DNA from: CAIQJJ01 sp964606085
GTDB taxonomy: Bacteria; Chloroflexota; Anaerolineae; Anaerolineales; UBA4823
Direction of reading: 5' to 3'
DNA length: 27,334 bases
Assembly (NCBI GenBank): GCA_964606085.1
Contig: CAZSFD010000069.1
Coordinates: forward strand, 1-27,334
Below the pieces are notes generated by a model. It ran no database searches and was not told the origin of the DNA. It was given only the letters and a program-made list of their open reading frames with translations. This document shows, one piece after another, positions 7,067 to 14,402 of the stretch. The position numbers and the translations under genes are program-made. Numbering within the stretch: position 1 is the first letter of the stretch; every line of letters starts with the position of its first letter.

Positions 7067-8380
7067 ATGGTCAATGTATTAGCCCTCATCCCCGCCCGCG
7101 GCGGCTCCAAATCCATCCCGCGCAAAAATATCCGCGACCTGGGCGGCCACCCGCTGATTGCGTATAGCATTGCGGCAGGTTTGCAGGCCAAACTCGTCAC
7201 CCGCACCATCGTCTCGACGGATGACGAGGAAATTGCTGCTGTGGCCCGCCAATATGGCGCAGAGACGCCCTTTTTGCGTCCCGCCGAATTTGCCCAGGAC
7301 ACCACCACCGATTTCCCCGTTTTCACCCACGCCCTGGGTTGGCTGGCCGAACACGAGGGGTATTTTCCCGAAATCGTCGTGCAATTGCGCCCCACCTCGC
7401 CGGTGCGCCCGCCTGAAATGGTGGACAGCGCCATCCAACTGCTGCTCGACCACCCCGATGCCGATAGCGTGCGCGGCGTGGTGCCTTCGGGACAGAATCC
7501 GCACAAGATGTGGCGCATTATGCCAGATGGCCGGATGGTCTCTCTGCTGACGGTGGAAGGCATCGCCGAACCTTACAATGCCCCGCGTCAGGCGCTTCCG
7601 CCCACCTTTTGGCAGACCGGCCACATAGATGCCATCCGCGTTCGCACCATCCTGCAGAAAAATTCGCTCAGCGGCGAGGTGATCCTGCCCTTGCTGATTG
7701 ATCCAAAATACACCATTGATATTGACACGCTGCGCGACCTGGAACGCGCCGCTGAACTGGCGGGCGGCGGGCTGCCGATGGTGATGCCGCCCTCACCATC
7801 TCAGGGGGAGGGCGGCAGTCCCCCTATCCCCCTGAGAGAGGGGTTAGGGGTGAGGGTGGCGCGCCCACTCCCCGCCAAAATCTCCCTTGTCGTCTTCGAC
7901 TTCGACGGCGTGATGACCGATGACCGCGCCTGGGTGGATCAGGATGGCCGTGAAGCCGTGATGGTCAGCCGCGCCGATGGCATGGGGATTGGCCTGTTGC
8001 GCAAGGCGGGCATTGAAGCGTTGGTGCTTTCGACCGAACCCAACCCCGTCGTCAGCGCCCGCTGTCGCAAACTGAAAATTGCCTGTTTCCAGGGCATTGA
8101 CGATAAGGCCACCGCCTTGAAGCAGATTTTGGCCGAGCGCGGCCTGAGCGCTGAAAACGTCGTCTACATCGGCAACGACATCAACGATCTGCCCTGTTTC
8201 CCGTTGGTGGCCTGCGCCGTCACCCCGGCAGATGCCCACGAACCGGTCAAAGCGCAAGCCGACCTGGTGCTGAAGCGTAACGGTGGCTACGGCGCGGTGC
8301 GCGAATTGTGCGACTTAATCTTGCATAACCTGAATCGTAAAGAAAGCACAACGATCCAAACCACTAAGGACACCAAGTAG
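7067..8380 (+). CDS. neuA: Bifunctional acylneuraminate cytidylyltransferase - KdsC-like HAD phosphatase
   Basis: 437 aa. Residues 1-235 are a CMP-nonulosonate synthetase, with the CTP-binding motif PARGGSKSIPRKN (9-21), QLRPTSP and a late DIDT motif. Residues 270-425 form a C0-type HAD domain with the nucleophile motif DFDGVMTDD (D278, D280) and GNDINDLPCF. The same order occurs in vertebrate CMAS and some bacterial NeuA proteins. The HAD half would suit dephosphorylation of a nonulosonate-9-phosphate made by the neighbouring NeuB, giving a synthase-phosphatase-cytidylyltransferase route (inference). The interdomain linker (about 242-264) is encoded by a dispersed palindromic repeat. The last residues (about QTTKDTK) and the stop codon lie in the left arm of the 8359-8434 repeat. 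Confidence 0.9.
   Translation: MVNVLALIPARGGSKSIPRKNIRDLGGHPLIAYSIAAGLQAKLVTRTIVSTDDEEIAAVARQYGAETPFLRPAEFAQDTTTDFPVFTHALGWLAEHEGYFPEIVVQLRPTSPVRPPEMVDSAIQLLLDHPDADSVRGVVPSGQNPHKMWRIMPDGRMVSLLTVEGIAEPYNAPRQALPPTFWQTGHIDAIRVRTILQKNSLSGEVILPLLIDPKYTIDIDTLRDLERAAELAGGGLPMVMPPSPSQGEGGSPPIPLREGLGVRVARPLPAKISLVVFDFDGVMTDDRAWVDQDGREAVMVSRADGMGIGLLRKAGIEALVLSTEPNPVVSARCRKLKIACFQGIDDKATALKQILAERGLSAENVVYIGNDINDLPCFPLVACAVTPADAHEPVKAQADLVLKRNGGYGAVRELCDLILHNLNRKESTTIQTTKDTK
7790..7856. repeat. Palindromic dispersed repeat forming the NeuA-HAD linker
   Basis: Outer arms CCCTCACC (7790-7797) and GGTGAGGG (7849-7856), and inner arms CTCAGGGGGA (7800-7809) and TCCCCCTGAG (7827-7836), are perfect inverse complements. 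The sequence is of the widespread CCCTCACCCC...GGGGAGAGGG type. It is read through in frame as a proline/glycine-rich linker of about 23 residues between the two catalytic domains. Confidence 0.85.
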
Positions 8381-8434
8381 CACAAAGGTAAATCCAATTT
8401 TTGAACTTTGTGATCCTTTGTATACTTGGTGGTT
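8359..8434. repeat. Imperfect inverted repeat, CCACCAAG/CAAAG family
   Basis: Left arm 8359-8387 and right arm 8406-8434 match in 23 of 29 positions when folded, with an 18-nt loop. The left arm overlaps the last codons and stop of the neuA-type gene (stop at 8378-8380). It resembles the element at 2931-3001 in its CAAAG words. It fills much of the 97-nt gap before the NeuB-type gene. Confidence 0.8.
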
Positions 8435-8477
8435 AAGAATTCTCACATCATAAACAAAAGAAAACCAGGAGCCTTGT

Positions 8478-9356
8478 ATGCCTCGTGAACTTCGTATTGG
8501 CGACCGTTTGATCGGCGACGGTCACCCCACCTACATCATTGCCGAAATTGGCATCAACCACAACGGCAGCCTCGACATCGCCAAAAAGATGATTGACGCC
8601 GCTGTCCATGCTGGCGTGGATGCGGTCAAATTCCAAAAACGCACGCCCGAAATCTGCACCCCGCCCGAACAGCGCAATCAGATGCGTGAGACGCCCTGGG
8701 GCTACATCACTTACCTGGATTATCGCTACAAGGTCGAATTTGGCGCAGAAGAATACGCCGAGATTGACCGCCACTGCCGTGAAAGGGGCATCCAGTGGTT
8801 CGTTTCGGTATGGGATGAAAACTCGGTGGACTTTATGGAGCAGTTCAACCCGGTGTGCTACAAAGTGCCTTCAGCCTCGCTCACCGATCATGGCCTGCTG
8901 CGTCACCTGAAAAAGACCGGACGACCAATCATTCTTTCCACGGGTATGTCCAGCATGGATCAGATTTTCTCGGCCATGGGCATCATCGGCCAGGACAATT
9001 CGGCCATCACGCACGCCACCAGCGCCTACCCCTGCGATCCCACCGAACTGAACCTACGCATGATCGAAACCCTGCGCCAGACCTTCACCTGCCCCATTGG
9101 CTATTCGGGCCACGAGGTTGGGCTGATCCCCTCGGTGGTTTCGGTGGCGATGGGGGCCTGCATCATCGAGCGCCACATCACGCTCGACCGCGCCATGTGG
9201 GGCAGCGACCAGGCCGCCTCGGTGGAGCCGGTCGGTTTCGAGCGCCTGGTTAAGTATGTGCGTGTGACCGAGCAGGCATTGGGTGATGGGGTGAAGAAAG
9301 TGTATGAAAGCGAACAATCTTCTTTGAAGAAACTGCGTCGCGTGCGCGGGGATTAA
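8478..9356 (+). CDS. neuB: NeuB-type nonulosonate synthase lacking the SAF domain
   Basis: 292 aa, with AGGAG (8467-8471) 6 nt before ATG. The TIM barrel of N-acetylneuraminate/legionaminate synthases is clear: AEIGINHNG, AVKFQKR, VPSASLTDHGLL, LSTGMSSMDQI, THATSAYPCDP, GYSGHEVG and ERHITLDRAMWGSDQAAS. These residues bind PEP, metal and the sugar. Typical NeuB proteins are about 340-350 aa and end in an SAF (antifreeze-like) domain that completes the partner subunit's active site. This one stops just after the linker region (SSLKKLRRVRGD) with a clean TAA, so it is a barrel-only form. It likely condenses a hexosamine or hexose (possibly 6-phosphate) with PEP. The exact nonulosonate cannot be told from sequence. 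Confidence 0.9.
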   Translation: MPRELRIGDRLIGDGHPTYIIAEIGINHNGSLDIAKKMIDAAVHAGVDAVKFQKRTPEICTPPEQRNQMRETPWGYITYLDYRYKVEFGAEEYAEIDRHCRERGIQWFVSVWDENSVDFMEQFNPVCYKVPSASLTDHGLLRHLKKTGRPIILSTGMSSMDQIFSAMGIIGQDNSAITHATSAYPCDPTELNLRMIETLRQTFTCPIGYSGHEVGLIPSVVSVAMGACIIERHITLDRAMWGSDQAASVEPVGFERLVKYVRVTEQALGDGVKKVYESEQSSLKKLRRVRGD

Positions 9357-9359
9357 CGC

Positions 9360-11075
9360 TTGCCTGAGAACTTTTCTGTTGCCCGAATATCAGATGCTGT
9401 GCGCACGCGTGCCAGGCGTTTCGCCGTCAACCTGCGCATCTTACAGGCCACGCGTGCGGTTGCATTTCACGCCCCACGCCCCACGCCACACGCCCCCGTC
9501 ATCTTCTTCAACGCCTCCACCCGCATCAACGGCATCAGCCAGAATGCCGCCTTCTCGCTGCTGACGAGCCTGGGGTTGCAATTGGCCGGTGTGCCGGTGG
9601 TGCATTTTGCCTGCCACGCCGGGATGACGCGCTGCGTGTTGGGTGCGGCCTACCACGATCCGACGCAGCCGCCGCCCTGCCGGGCGTGCATCGCCCAATC
9701 CCGCTGGCTCTACGCCAACGCCCCTACGATTCCCTTCAAGTACATTGCCGACCCAGAATTGACCGCGGCATTGCAAAACCTGAGCGTGGATGAATTGGCG
9801 TTATTCGGGATGCGGGATTCGATATTCGTTAATCGAATCTTGAATACCGAATACCGAATACCGAATACCGAATCTCGAATAACGAATGCCGAATCTCGAA
9901 TCCCGAACATTCCTCTCGGCCCCCTCACCCTCCCCTCTCTGCGCTGGGTTCTGCGCCGTCACCACCTGAACGATGACGAACCCACGCGGGCGCTGTTGCG
10001 CCAATTTATCTTGTCGGCGGCCAATGTGGCCCGGCAGTTTGATGCGTTGTTGGAACAGGTACAGCCGCAAGCGGTAGTGCTGTTCAATGGGCAGTTCTTC
10101 CCCGAAGCCACAGCGCGCTGGCTGGCAACATCGCGCGGCATCCGCGTCATCAGCCACGAGGTGGGGCTGCGGCCCTTCACCGCCTTCTTCACCGAGGGCG
10201 AAGCCACCGCTTACCCGCTCGACATCCCCGCCGATTTCGAACTGGACGAAGCCCAAAACGCTCGCCTGGATGCGTACCTGTCGCAGCGCTTCCAGGGGCA
10301 GTTCAGCATGGCGGGGGTGCGCTTCTGGTCGGGCATGAGCGGGCTGGATGAAGCTTTTCTGGCGCGGGCGGCGGGTTTCAAGCAGATTGTCCCCGTCTTC
10401 ACCAATGTCATCTTCGACACCAGCCAGCCGCATTCCAATGTCGTCTTCCCACACATGTTCGCCTGGCTCGACCTGGTGCTGGATTTGGCCCGTGCGCACC
10501 CCGAAACGCTCTTTGTCATCCGCGCCCATCCCGATGAAACCCGTCCTGGCAAGGAAAGCCGTGAGAGCGTGGCGCAGTGGGTGGAAGCCCGCGCGGCCGC
10601 CGGGCAGTCGAATGTGGTTTTCGTCCCATCGCAGCAGACGCTCAGTTCGTATGAACTGATTCAACGGGCCAAATTTGTGATGATCTACAACTCCACCATC
10701 GGCCTCGAAGCGACGATTTTGGGCGCGGCGGTGCTATGCGGCGGGCGGGCGCGTTTCACCCAGTTGCCCACTGTGTTTTTCCCGCAATCGGTGGAAGCCT
10801 ACCGCCAGCAGGCCGAAGACTTCCTCGCTGCCGAATCGATCTCCGTGCCGCCCGAATTTTCTCGCAACGCCCGGCGCTTTTTGTATGTGCAATTGTTCCA
10901 ATCCTCGCTGCCCTTTGGCGATTTTCTCGAAGAAGATGGCCTGTGGCCTGGGTTCGTGCGTTTGAAGCGGTTTGGCTGGGATCAGATCAAGCCCGAAAAT
11001 TCGGCAGCCATGCGGACGATTGTGGATGGGCTCGTCCACGGTGGTTCGTTTCTGTTGCCCGGAGACCTGATGTGA
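9360..11075 (+). CDS. Capsule-polysaccharide-type GT-B glycosyltransferase
   Basis: 571 aa from a TTG at 9360, 3 nt after neuB. I see no ATG giving a complete N-terminus, so the start is uncertain. The C-terminal half has conserved blocks TNVIFDTSQPHSN, FVIRAHPDETRPGKESRES, FVMIYNSTIGLEATILG and ARRFLYVQLFQSSLPFGDF, typical of KpsC/KpsS-like (Capsule_synth) GT-B proteins. Members of such families add acidic sugars including Kdo and sialic acids, so this enzyme could use one of the CMP-sugars made here (inference). Two repeat tracts are read in frame: four 7-bp CACGCC units (residues 37-46, HAPRPTPHAP) and a 108-nt ATTCG/CGAAT tract (about residues 148-183, NTEYRIPNTES). Confidence 0.8.
   Translation: MPENFSVARISDAVRTRARRFAVNLRILQATRAVAFHAPRPTPHAPVIFFNASTRINGISQNAAFSLLTSLGLQLAGVPVVHFACHAGMTRCVLGAAYHDPTQPPPCRACIAQSRWLYANAPTIPFKYIADPELTAALQNLSVDELALFGMRDSIFVNRILNTEYRIPNTESRITNAESRIPNIPLGPLTLPSLRWVLRRHHLNDDEPTRALLRQFILSAANVARQFDALLEQVQPQAVVLFNGQFFPEATARWLATSRGIRVISHEVGLRPFTAFFTEGEATAYPLDIPADFELDEAQNARLDAYLSQRFQGQFSMAGVRFWSGMSGLDEAFLARAAGFKQIVPVFTNVIFDTSQPHSNVVFPHMFAWLDLVLDLARAHPETLFVIRAHPDETRPGKESRESVAQWVEARAAAGQSNVVFVPSQQTLSSYELIQRAKFVMIYNSTIGLEATILGAAVLCGGRARFTQLPTVFFPQSVEAYRQQAEDFLAAESISVPPEFSRNARRFLYVQLFQSSLPFGDFLEEDGLWPGFVRLKRFGWDQIKPENSAAMRTIVDGLVHGGSFLLPGDLM
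9468..9495 (+). repeat. Four tandem 7-bp units CACGCC(C/A)
   Basis: Units at 9468, 9475, 9482 and 9489; the third ends in A instead of C. They are read in frame as HAPRPTPHAP near the N-terminus of the GT-B protein. Because 7 is not a multiple of 3, any change in unit number would shift the frame at the 5' end of the gene. Confidence 0.85.
9801..9908. repeat. ATTCG/CGAAT repeat tract with inverted arms, intragenic
   Basis: The left part carries ATTCGGGAT-type words, and the right part tandem CGAATACC/CGAATCTC words. Arms 9804-9821 and 9890-9907 fold with 16 of 18 matches. The tract is read in frame as RILNTEYRIPNTESRIT-like sequence. Copies of related words occur at 4476-4521 and 843-869. 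Confidence 0.85.
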
Positions 11076-12742
11076 AGCGCTTATCCTTCCTGGGGAGCTT
11101 GCTCTTGCTGGCGGCCACTTTATGGGTGTCGCGTTACTGGTACAGCGCCGAATTTGGCCTCTACGAAGATGATTACACGCGCACGCCGCGCGCCATGTCG
11201 GCCAGCCTGCCTGAACTGGCGCACCTGATTGGCGAGAATTTCACCCGCTTGAGTGAACATGGCAAGGTGCTGCAAGCGCCCTTGCTCGATATGTTCTCGT
11301 TTTTGGGCGCACAACTGGGCGGTCTGCGCGGCCTGTATGGGCTGGGTTTCGCGCTGACGGTTTTGACGGTCTGGCTGTTTTATGCCTGGCTGCGGCGTCT
11401 GGCCAGCCCGGCCTTTGCCCTGGTGGGCGGCCTGGCCTTTGGCCTGTTTTGCGCCGACACCACGCAGGCCTGGCTGACGCGCTCTTTTGGCCTGCAACCC
11501 GCGCTCATTTTGCTGCTGTTGGCCTTCCACACCTATTTTGCCAGGCGCAAAGCCCTGGCATACCTGCTGGCGGGTTTGATCCTGGTCGTGTACGAAACCC
11601 CCTTCCCGGTCTTTTTTGCCGCCCCCTTGCTGGAGACGACCTGGGACCGCAAATGGCTCAAGGCCGCCTTGACCCATGGGTTGATTTTGACCATTATCCT
11701 GGGGGTGGTGATTGGGGTGCGCTGGCTGGCTGGCGAGTCGCGCGTTGGGGGTTTGGACGGCGCGGCGGCCTTGCTGACGCCGCTCGCGCACATGCTCTCT
11801 GGCCCGCTGACCAGTCTGAAAATGATGCTCAGCCGCCCTTACCAGGCCGCCCGACACCTCAAGCCGGAGATGCTGAGCGCCCTGCTGGTGTCTTTTCCGG
11901 TTTTGACGGCGGCTCTGTGGGCATCTTACACGGGCGCAGAGAGACTGCCCGGCGCTTCGCTGGCCCGCCGTTGGGCCGCCTGCCAAACAGACGCCCGTCC
12001 GCTGGGCCGCCTGGCCCTTTTCGGGCTGGCCGCGCTGATCCTGGCTTATCCGCTGACCTTCACCATAGACCCGCACATTGCCGATGGGCGCGATGCGCGC
12101 GTTCACCTGGCAGCGGTGGTGGGCGTGGCCGTTTTGCTCGCTTGCGCCGGGACGCTGGCGCTGCTGTTGGCGCAGCGCTTTTTGAGAAAAATTGTCGCGG
12201 CCAGCATCCTGGCTGCGTACTTCGCCCTGTTGTTGGCCTACGGATTCGTGATCCAGGGTGACTATGCCCTGGCGTGGCAGATGCAGCGCCAATTTTGGTC
12301 GCAACTGGCCCCCCTGGTGGGCGATGCCGCCGATGGCACGGTGATCCTGGTTGAGCCGTCGGTGCCGCGGGCCACCGGGCAGATCGGCGTGATTACGTGG
12401 AGTACGCCGCGTGTTCTGGCCCAACTCTATCACTTCCCGGTCACCTGGCAAAACCCGCCGCGGGTTTACCGCCTGGAGCCAGGCTGGGAGCAGACGCTGG
12501 CCGCCGCCGACGGGCAGTTTCAGATCAACGGCCAAAACTCCTTCATCCCCGAAGCGATGTTTGTCACGCTGCCCAGCACAAATGTGATTTTTCTCGAAAC
12601 CGGCGCAGGCAGGCTGTTCCGCCGTACAGACCCGCTGGTATTGAACGGGCAGGAATATCCGCTCAGGCAGCCCCTTTCAGCAGGCGAACCGCCCTTTGTC
12701 CCAACGCCTTTGCACCAGTGGTTGCTTTTCCCTGGAAAATGA
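11072..12742 (+). CDS. GT-C-type multi-pass membrane glycosyltransferase
   Basis: 556 aa from GTG 11072, which overlaps the GT-B stop (ATGTGA) and follows GGAG (11061-11064). An N-terminal membrane segment (SFLGSLLLLAATLWV) is followed by an acidic motif EDDYT (residues 32-36), the place of the catalytic Asp/Glu in the first outer loop of GT-C enzymes. About ten further hydrophobic segments are spread to about residue 400, then a soluble C-terminal domain of about 150 residues (VILVEPSVPRATGQIG onward). It probably uses a polyprenyl-phosphate sugar donor at the outer membrane face. No database family was tested, so the GT-C call rests on architecture. Confidence 0.7.
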   Translation: MKRLSFLGSLLLLAATLWVSRYWYSAEFGLYEDDYTRTPRAMSASLPELAHLIGENFTRLSEHGKVLQAPLLDMFSFLGAQLGGLRGLYGLGFALTVLTVWLFYAWLRRLASPAFALVGGLAFGLFCADTTQAWLTRSFGLQPALILLLLAFHTYFARRKALAYLLAGLILVVYETPFPVFFAAPLLETTWDRKWLKAALTHGLILTIILGVVIGVRWLAGESRVGGLDGAAALLTPLAHMLSGPLTSLKMMLSRPYQAARHLKPEMLSALLVSFPVLTAALWASYTGAERLPGASLARRWAACQTDARPLGRLALFGLAALILAYPLTFTIDPHIADGRDARVHLAAVVGVAVLLACAGTLALLLAQRFLRKIVAASILAAYFALLLAYGFVIQGDYALAWQMQRQFWSQLAPLVGDAADGTVILVEPSVPRATGQIGVITWSTPRVLAQLYHFPVTWQNPPRVYRLEPGWEQTLAAADGQFQINGQNSFIPEAMFVTLPSTNVIFLETGAGRLFRRTDPLVLNGQEYPLRQPLSAGEPPFVPTPLHQWLLFPGK

Positions 12743-12769
12743 CAGTGGCGTTATGAAGAGGAATGAGCC

Positions 12770-13099
12770 ATGGTAGAAATGCAAGAGATTTACCGCCTGC
12801 GGGACAAGATTGTGAAATTGTTTCAGCCAGACAAGATCATTCTCTTTGGTTCGTATGCCTACGGTGCGCCGACGCCTGATTCAGATGTGGATTTGTTGGT
12901 TGTGTTGCCGTTTGATGGAAAAAACCCTGAGAAGGCCACTGAAATCTGGATGGCAACCCGTCCAGGGTTTTCTCTGGACCTGTTGGTTAGAAAGCCAGCT
13001 GAACTGCGCCATCGTTTGACAATAGGCGATCCGTTTATACAGGAAATTTTCGAGAAAGGGGTTTTACTTTATGAAACCGATCACGTTGGAATGGATTGA
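12770..13099 (+). CDS. MNT-type minimal nucleotidyltransferase (antitoxin of MNT/HEPN pair)
   Basis: 109 aa, with AAGAGGA (about 12756) ahead of ATG. The signature GSYAYGAPTPDSDVDLLV gives G27-S28 and the metal-binding D39-x-D41; a third acidic residue is D70 (FSLDLLV). This is the minimal nucleotidyltransferase fold. In studied MNT/HEPN pairs it AMPylates and silences the HEPN partner. It overlaps the HEPN gene by 29 nt and follows the GT-C gene by 27 nt, in the same direction. Confidence 0.9.
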   Translation: MVEMQEIYRLRDKIVKLFQPDKIILFGSYAYGAPTPDSDVDLLVVLPFDGKNPEKATEIWMATRPGFSLDLLVRKPAELRHRLTIGDPFIQEIFEKGVLLYETDHVGMD

Positions 13100-13457
13100 A
13101 AAGGCCGAAGAAGATTATTATTCGGGTTGGCGTGATTTGCGAGCGCGTAAAAAACCGAATTATGATTCGGCTTGCTTTCATGCACAACAGTGTATCGAGA
13201 AATATCTTAAGGCTCGCCTGATAGAAGCCGATATCTCATTCCCCAAAACGCACGACTTGACACAACTGCTGGAATTGTTGCGGCCCGTCGAACCGATGTG
13301 GCTCGCATCTCTAGAGCCAGCCCGTTTGTTGACGGATTATGCGGTTGAATTTCGCTATCCTGGTGAATGGGCAGACAAAGAGACGGCTAGCAAGGCCATG
13401 AAAATTTGCAGTCAAATGCGATCTGTTGCTCGTCAAAGCCTGGGATTGCCCCTATGA
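13071..13457 (+). CDS. HEPN-domain protein (toxin partner of MNT)
   Basis: 128 aa. The all-helical HEPN pattern is visible: WIEKAEEDYYSGWRDL, then SACFHAQQCIEKYLKARLIE, then HDLTQLLELL and a final AVEFRYPGEW helix. HEPN toxins are RNases, usually with an R-x4-6-H motif. I cannot find a canonical copy here, so it may be a divergent or non-RNase member. AAGGGG precedes ATG by 9 nt. The stop codon overlaps the next gene's ATG (ATGA), so the downstream cytidylyltransferase is likely translationally coupled to it. Confidence 0.87.
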   Translation: MKPITLEWIEKAEEDYYSGWRDLRARKKPNYDSACFHAQQCIEKYLKARLIEADISFPKTHDLTQLLELLRPVEPMWLASLEPARLLTDYAVEFRYPGEWADKETASKAMKICSQMRSVARQSLGLPL

Positions 13458-14128
13458 CCCATATCACCGCCCTCGTTCCCATGCGCCATCACTCGCAGCG
13501 CGTGCCAGGTAAAAACTACCGCCCGCTGGCTGGCAAACCACTCTTTCACCACATCATCGCCACGCTGCTGGCCTGCCCAGAGATTGCCGAAGTGGTGGTG
13601 GATACCGACAGCCAACCCGTGATGGATGGCCTGCGTCAGCACTTCCCGGCGGTGCGCATCCTCGAACGCCCCGCACATCTGCGCGCTGACGCCATCGCCA
13701 TGAACGAAATCCTGGCCTACGACACCGAGCAGGTTCCCGCCGATTTTTACCTGCAAACGCACACCACCAACCCGCTGCTGCGCCCCGAAACGATTTCGCG
13801 CGGCCTGCAAAAATTCCTGGCTAACTACCCCGCCTACGATTCGCTCTTTTCGGTCACGCGCCTGCAAACCCGCCTGTGGGATCAACTGGGCCGGGCGATC
13901 AATCACAACCCGGCCATTTTGCTGCAAACGCAAGATTTACCCCCCGTCTACGAAGAAAACTCGTGCCTGTACCTTTTCACCCGTCAAAACCTGCTCGTCC
14001 GCCGCAACCGCCTGGGCGAGCGCCCGATGATGTTCGAGATTGACGCTGCCGAAGCGTGGGATATTGACGAACTGCTCGATTTTGATGTGGTGGATTTCCT
14101 TATGACCAGATCGGAAAACGCCCAATAG
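13454..14128 (+). CDS. Second acylneuraminate cytidylyltransferase-family protein
   Basis: 224 aa from ATG 13454 (ATGA overlap with HEPN). The N-terminal motif is PMRHHSQRVPGKNYRPLAGK, which departs from the ARGGSKxxPxKN form of the first cytidylyltransferase but keeps the R-x2-S-x-R-x-PGKN core, followed by VVVDTDS and QTHTTNPLLRPE. The C-terminus has YEENSCLYLFTR and a DID motif. It should activate a 2-keto-3-deoxy or related acid sugar with CTP. The divergence suggests a different substrate from the fused enzyme (inference). Its stop lies 1 nt from the end of the convergent relE-like gene. Confidence 0.85.
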   Translation: MTHITALVPMRHHSQRVPGKNYRPLAGKPLFHHIIATLLACPEIAEVVVDTDSQPVMDGLRQHFPAVRILERPAHLRADAIAMNEILAYDTEQVPADFYLQTHTTNPLLRPETISRGLQKFLANYPAYDSLFSVTRLQTRLWDQLGRAINHNPAILLQTQDLPPVYEENSCLYLFTRQNLLVRRNRLGERPMMFEIDAAEAWDIDELLDFDVVDFLMTRSENAQ

Positions 14129-14129
14129 A

Positions 14130-14402
14130 CTATTCGATATCCTGGTCTGTTTCTGGCCCAGTTTTTCGGCGCACATGAAGCAGCAGAACCAGTAGAACAT
14201 CCTGCTCGATGCGGTAAATCACCCGCCATTGTTCCAACCGAATACGATACCTGCCGGGTAGTCCGCTCAGTTCTTTGGCTTCCTTGGGGTAGGGGTTTTC
14301 TGCCAGGCTGTTGACTAAACGGCGAATACGTTGGCGAATGTTGCCAGGCAATTGACCAATTTCTTTGTAAGCCGAAGCCGTGATCTTAAGCTGATAACGC
14401 AT
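14130..14402 (-). CDS. RelE/ParE-family toxin
   Basis: 90 aa on the minus strand. Pattern: YQLKITASAYKEIGQLP at the N-terminus, a central helix pair (IRQRIRRLVNSLAENPYPKEAKEL) and the sheet GRYRIRLEQWRVIYRIEQD ending in LLHVRRK. This is the RelE mRNA-interferase/ParE fold with the usual basic residues. Its start lies inside the end of the antitoxin gene (17-nt overlap). It converges tail-to-tail with the cytidylyltransferase, with a single base between the stops. This pair is the only minus-strand transcription unit in the window. Confidence 0.9.
   Translation of the reverse strand: MRYQLKITASAYKEIGQLPGNIRQRIRRLVNSLAENPYPKEAKELSGLPGRYRIRLEQWRVIYRIEQDVLLVLLLHVRRKTGPETDQDIE

Noticed and set aside
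9840..9880. Short direct repeats resembling a CRISPR array
   Set aside because: Units are about 8 bp, contiguous, without spacers, and lie inside a coding frame; no cas genes are present.
11120..12535. Very long open frame on the minus strand opposite the GT-C gene
   Set aside because: Its translation is glutamine- and arginine-rich with no domain; it is the usual antisense shadow of a G+C-rich membrane-protein gene.
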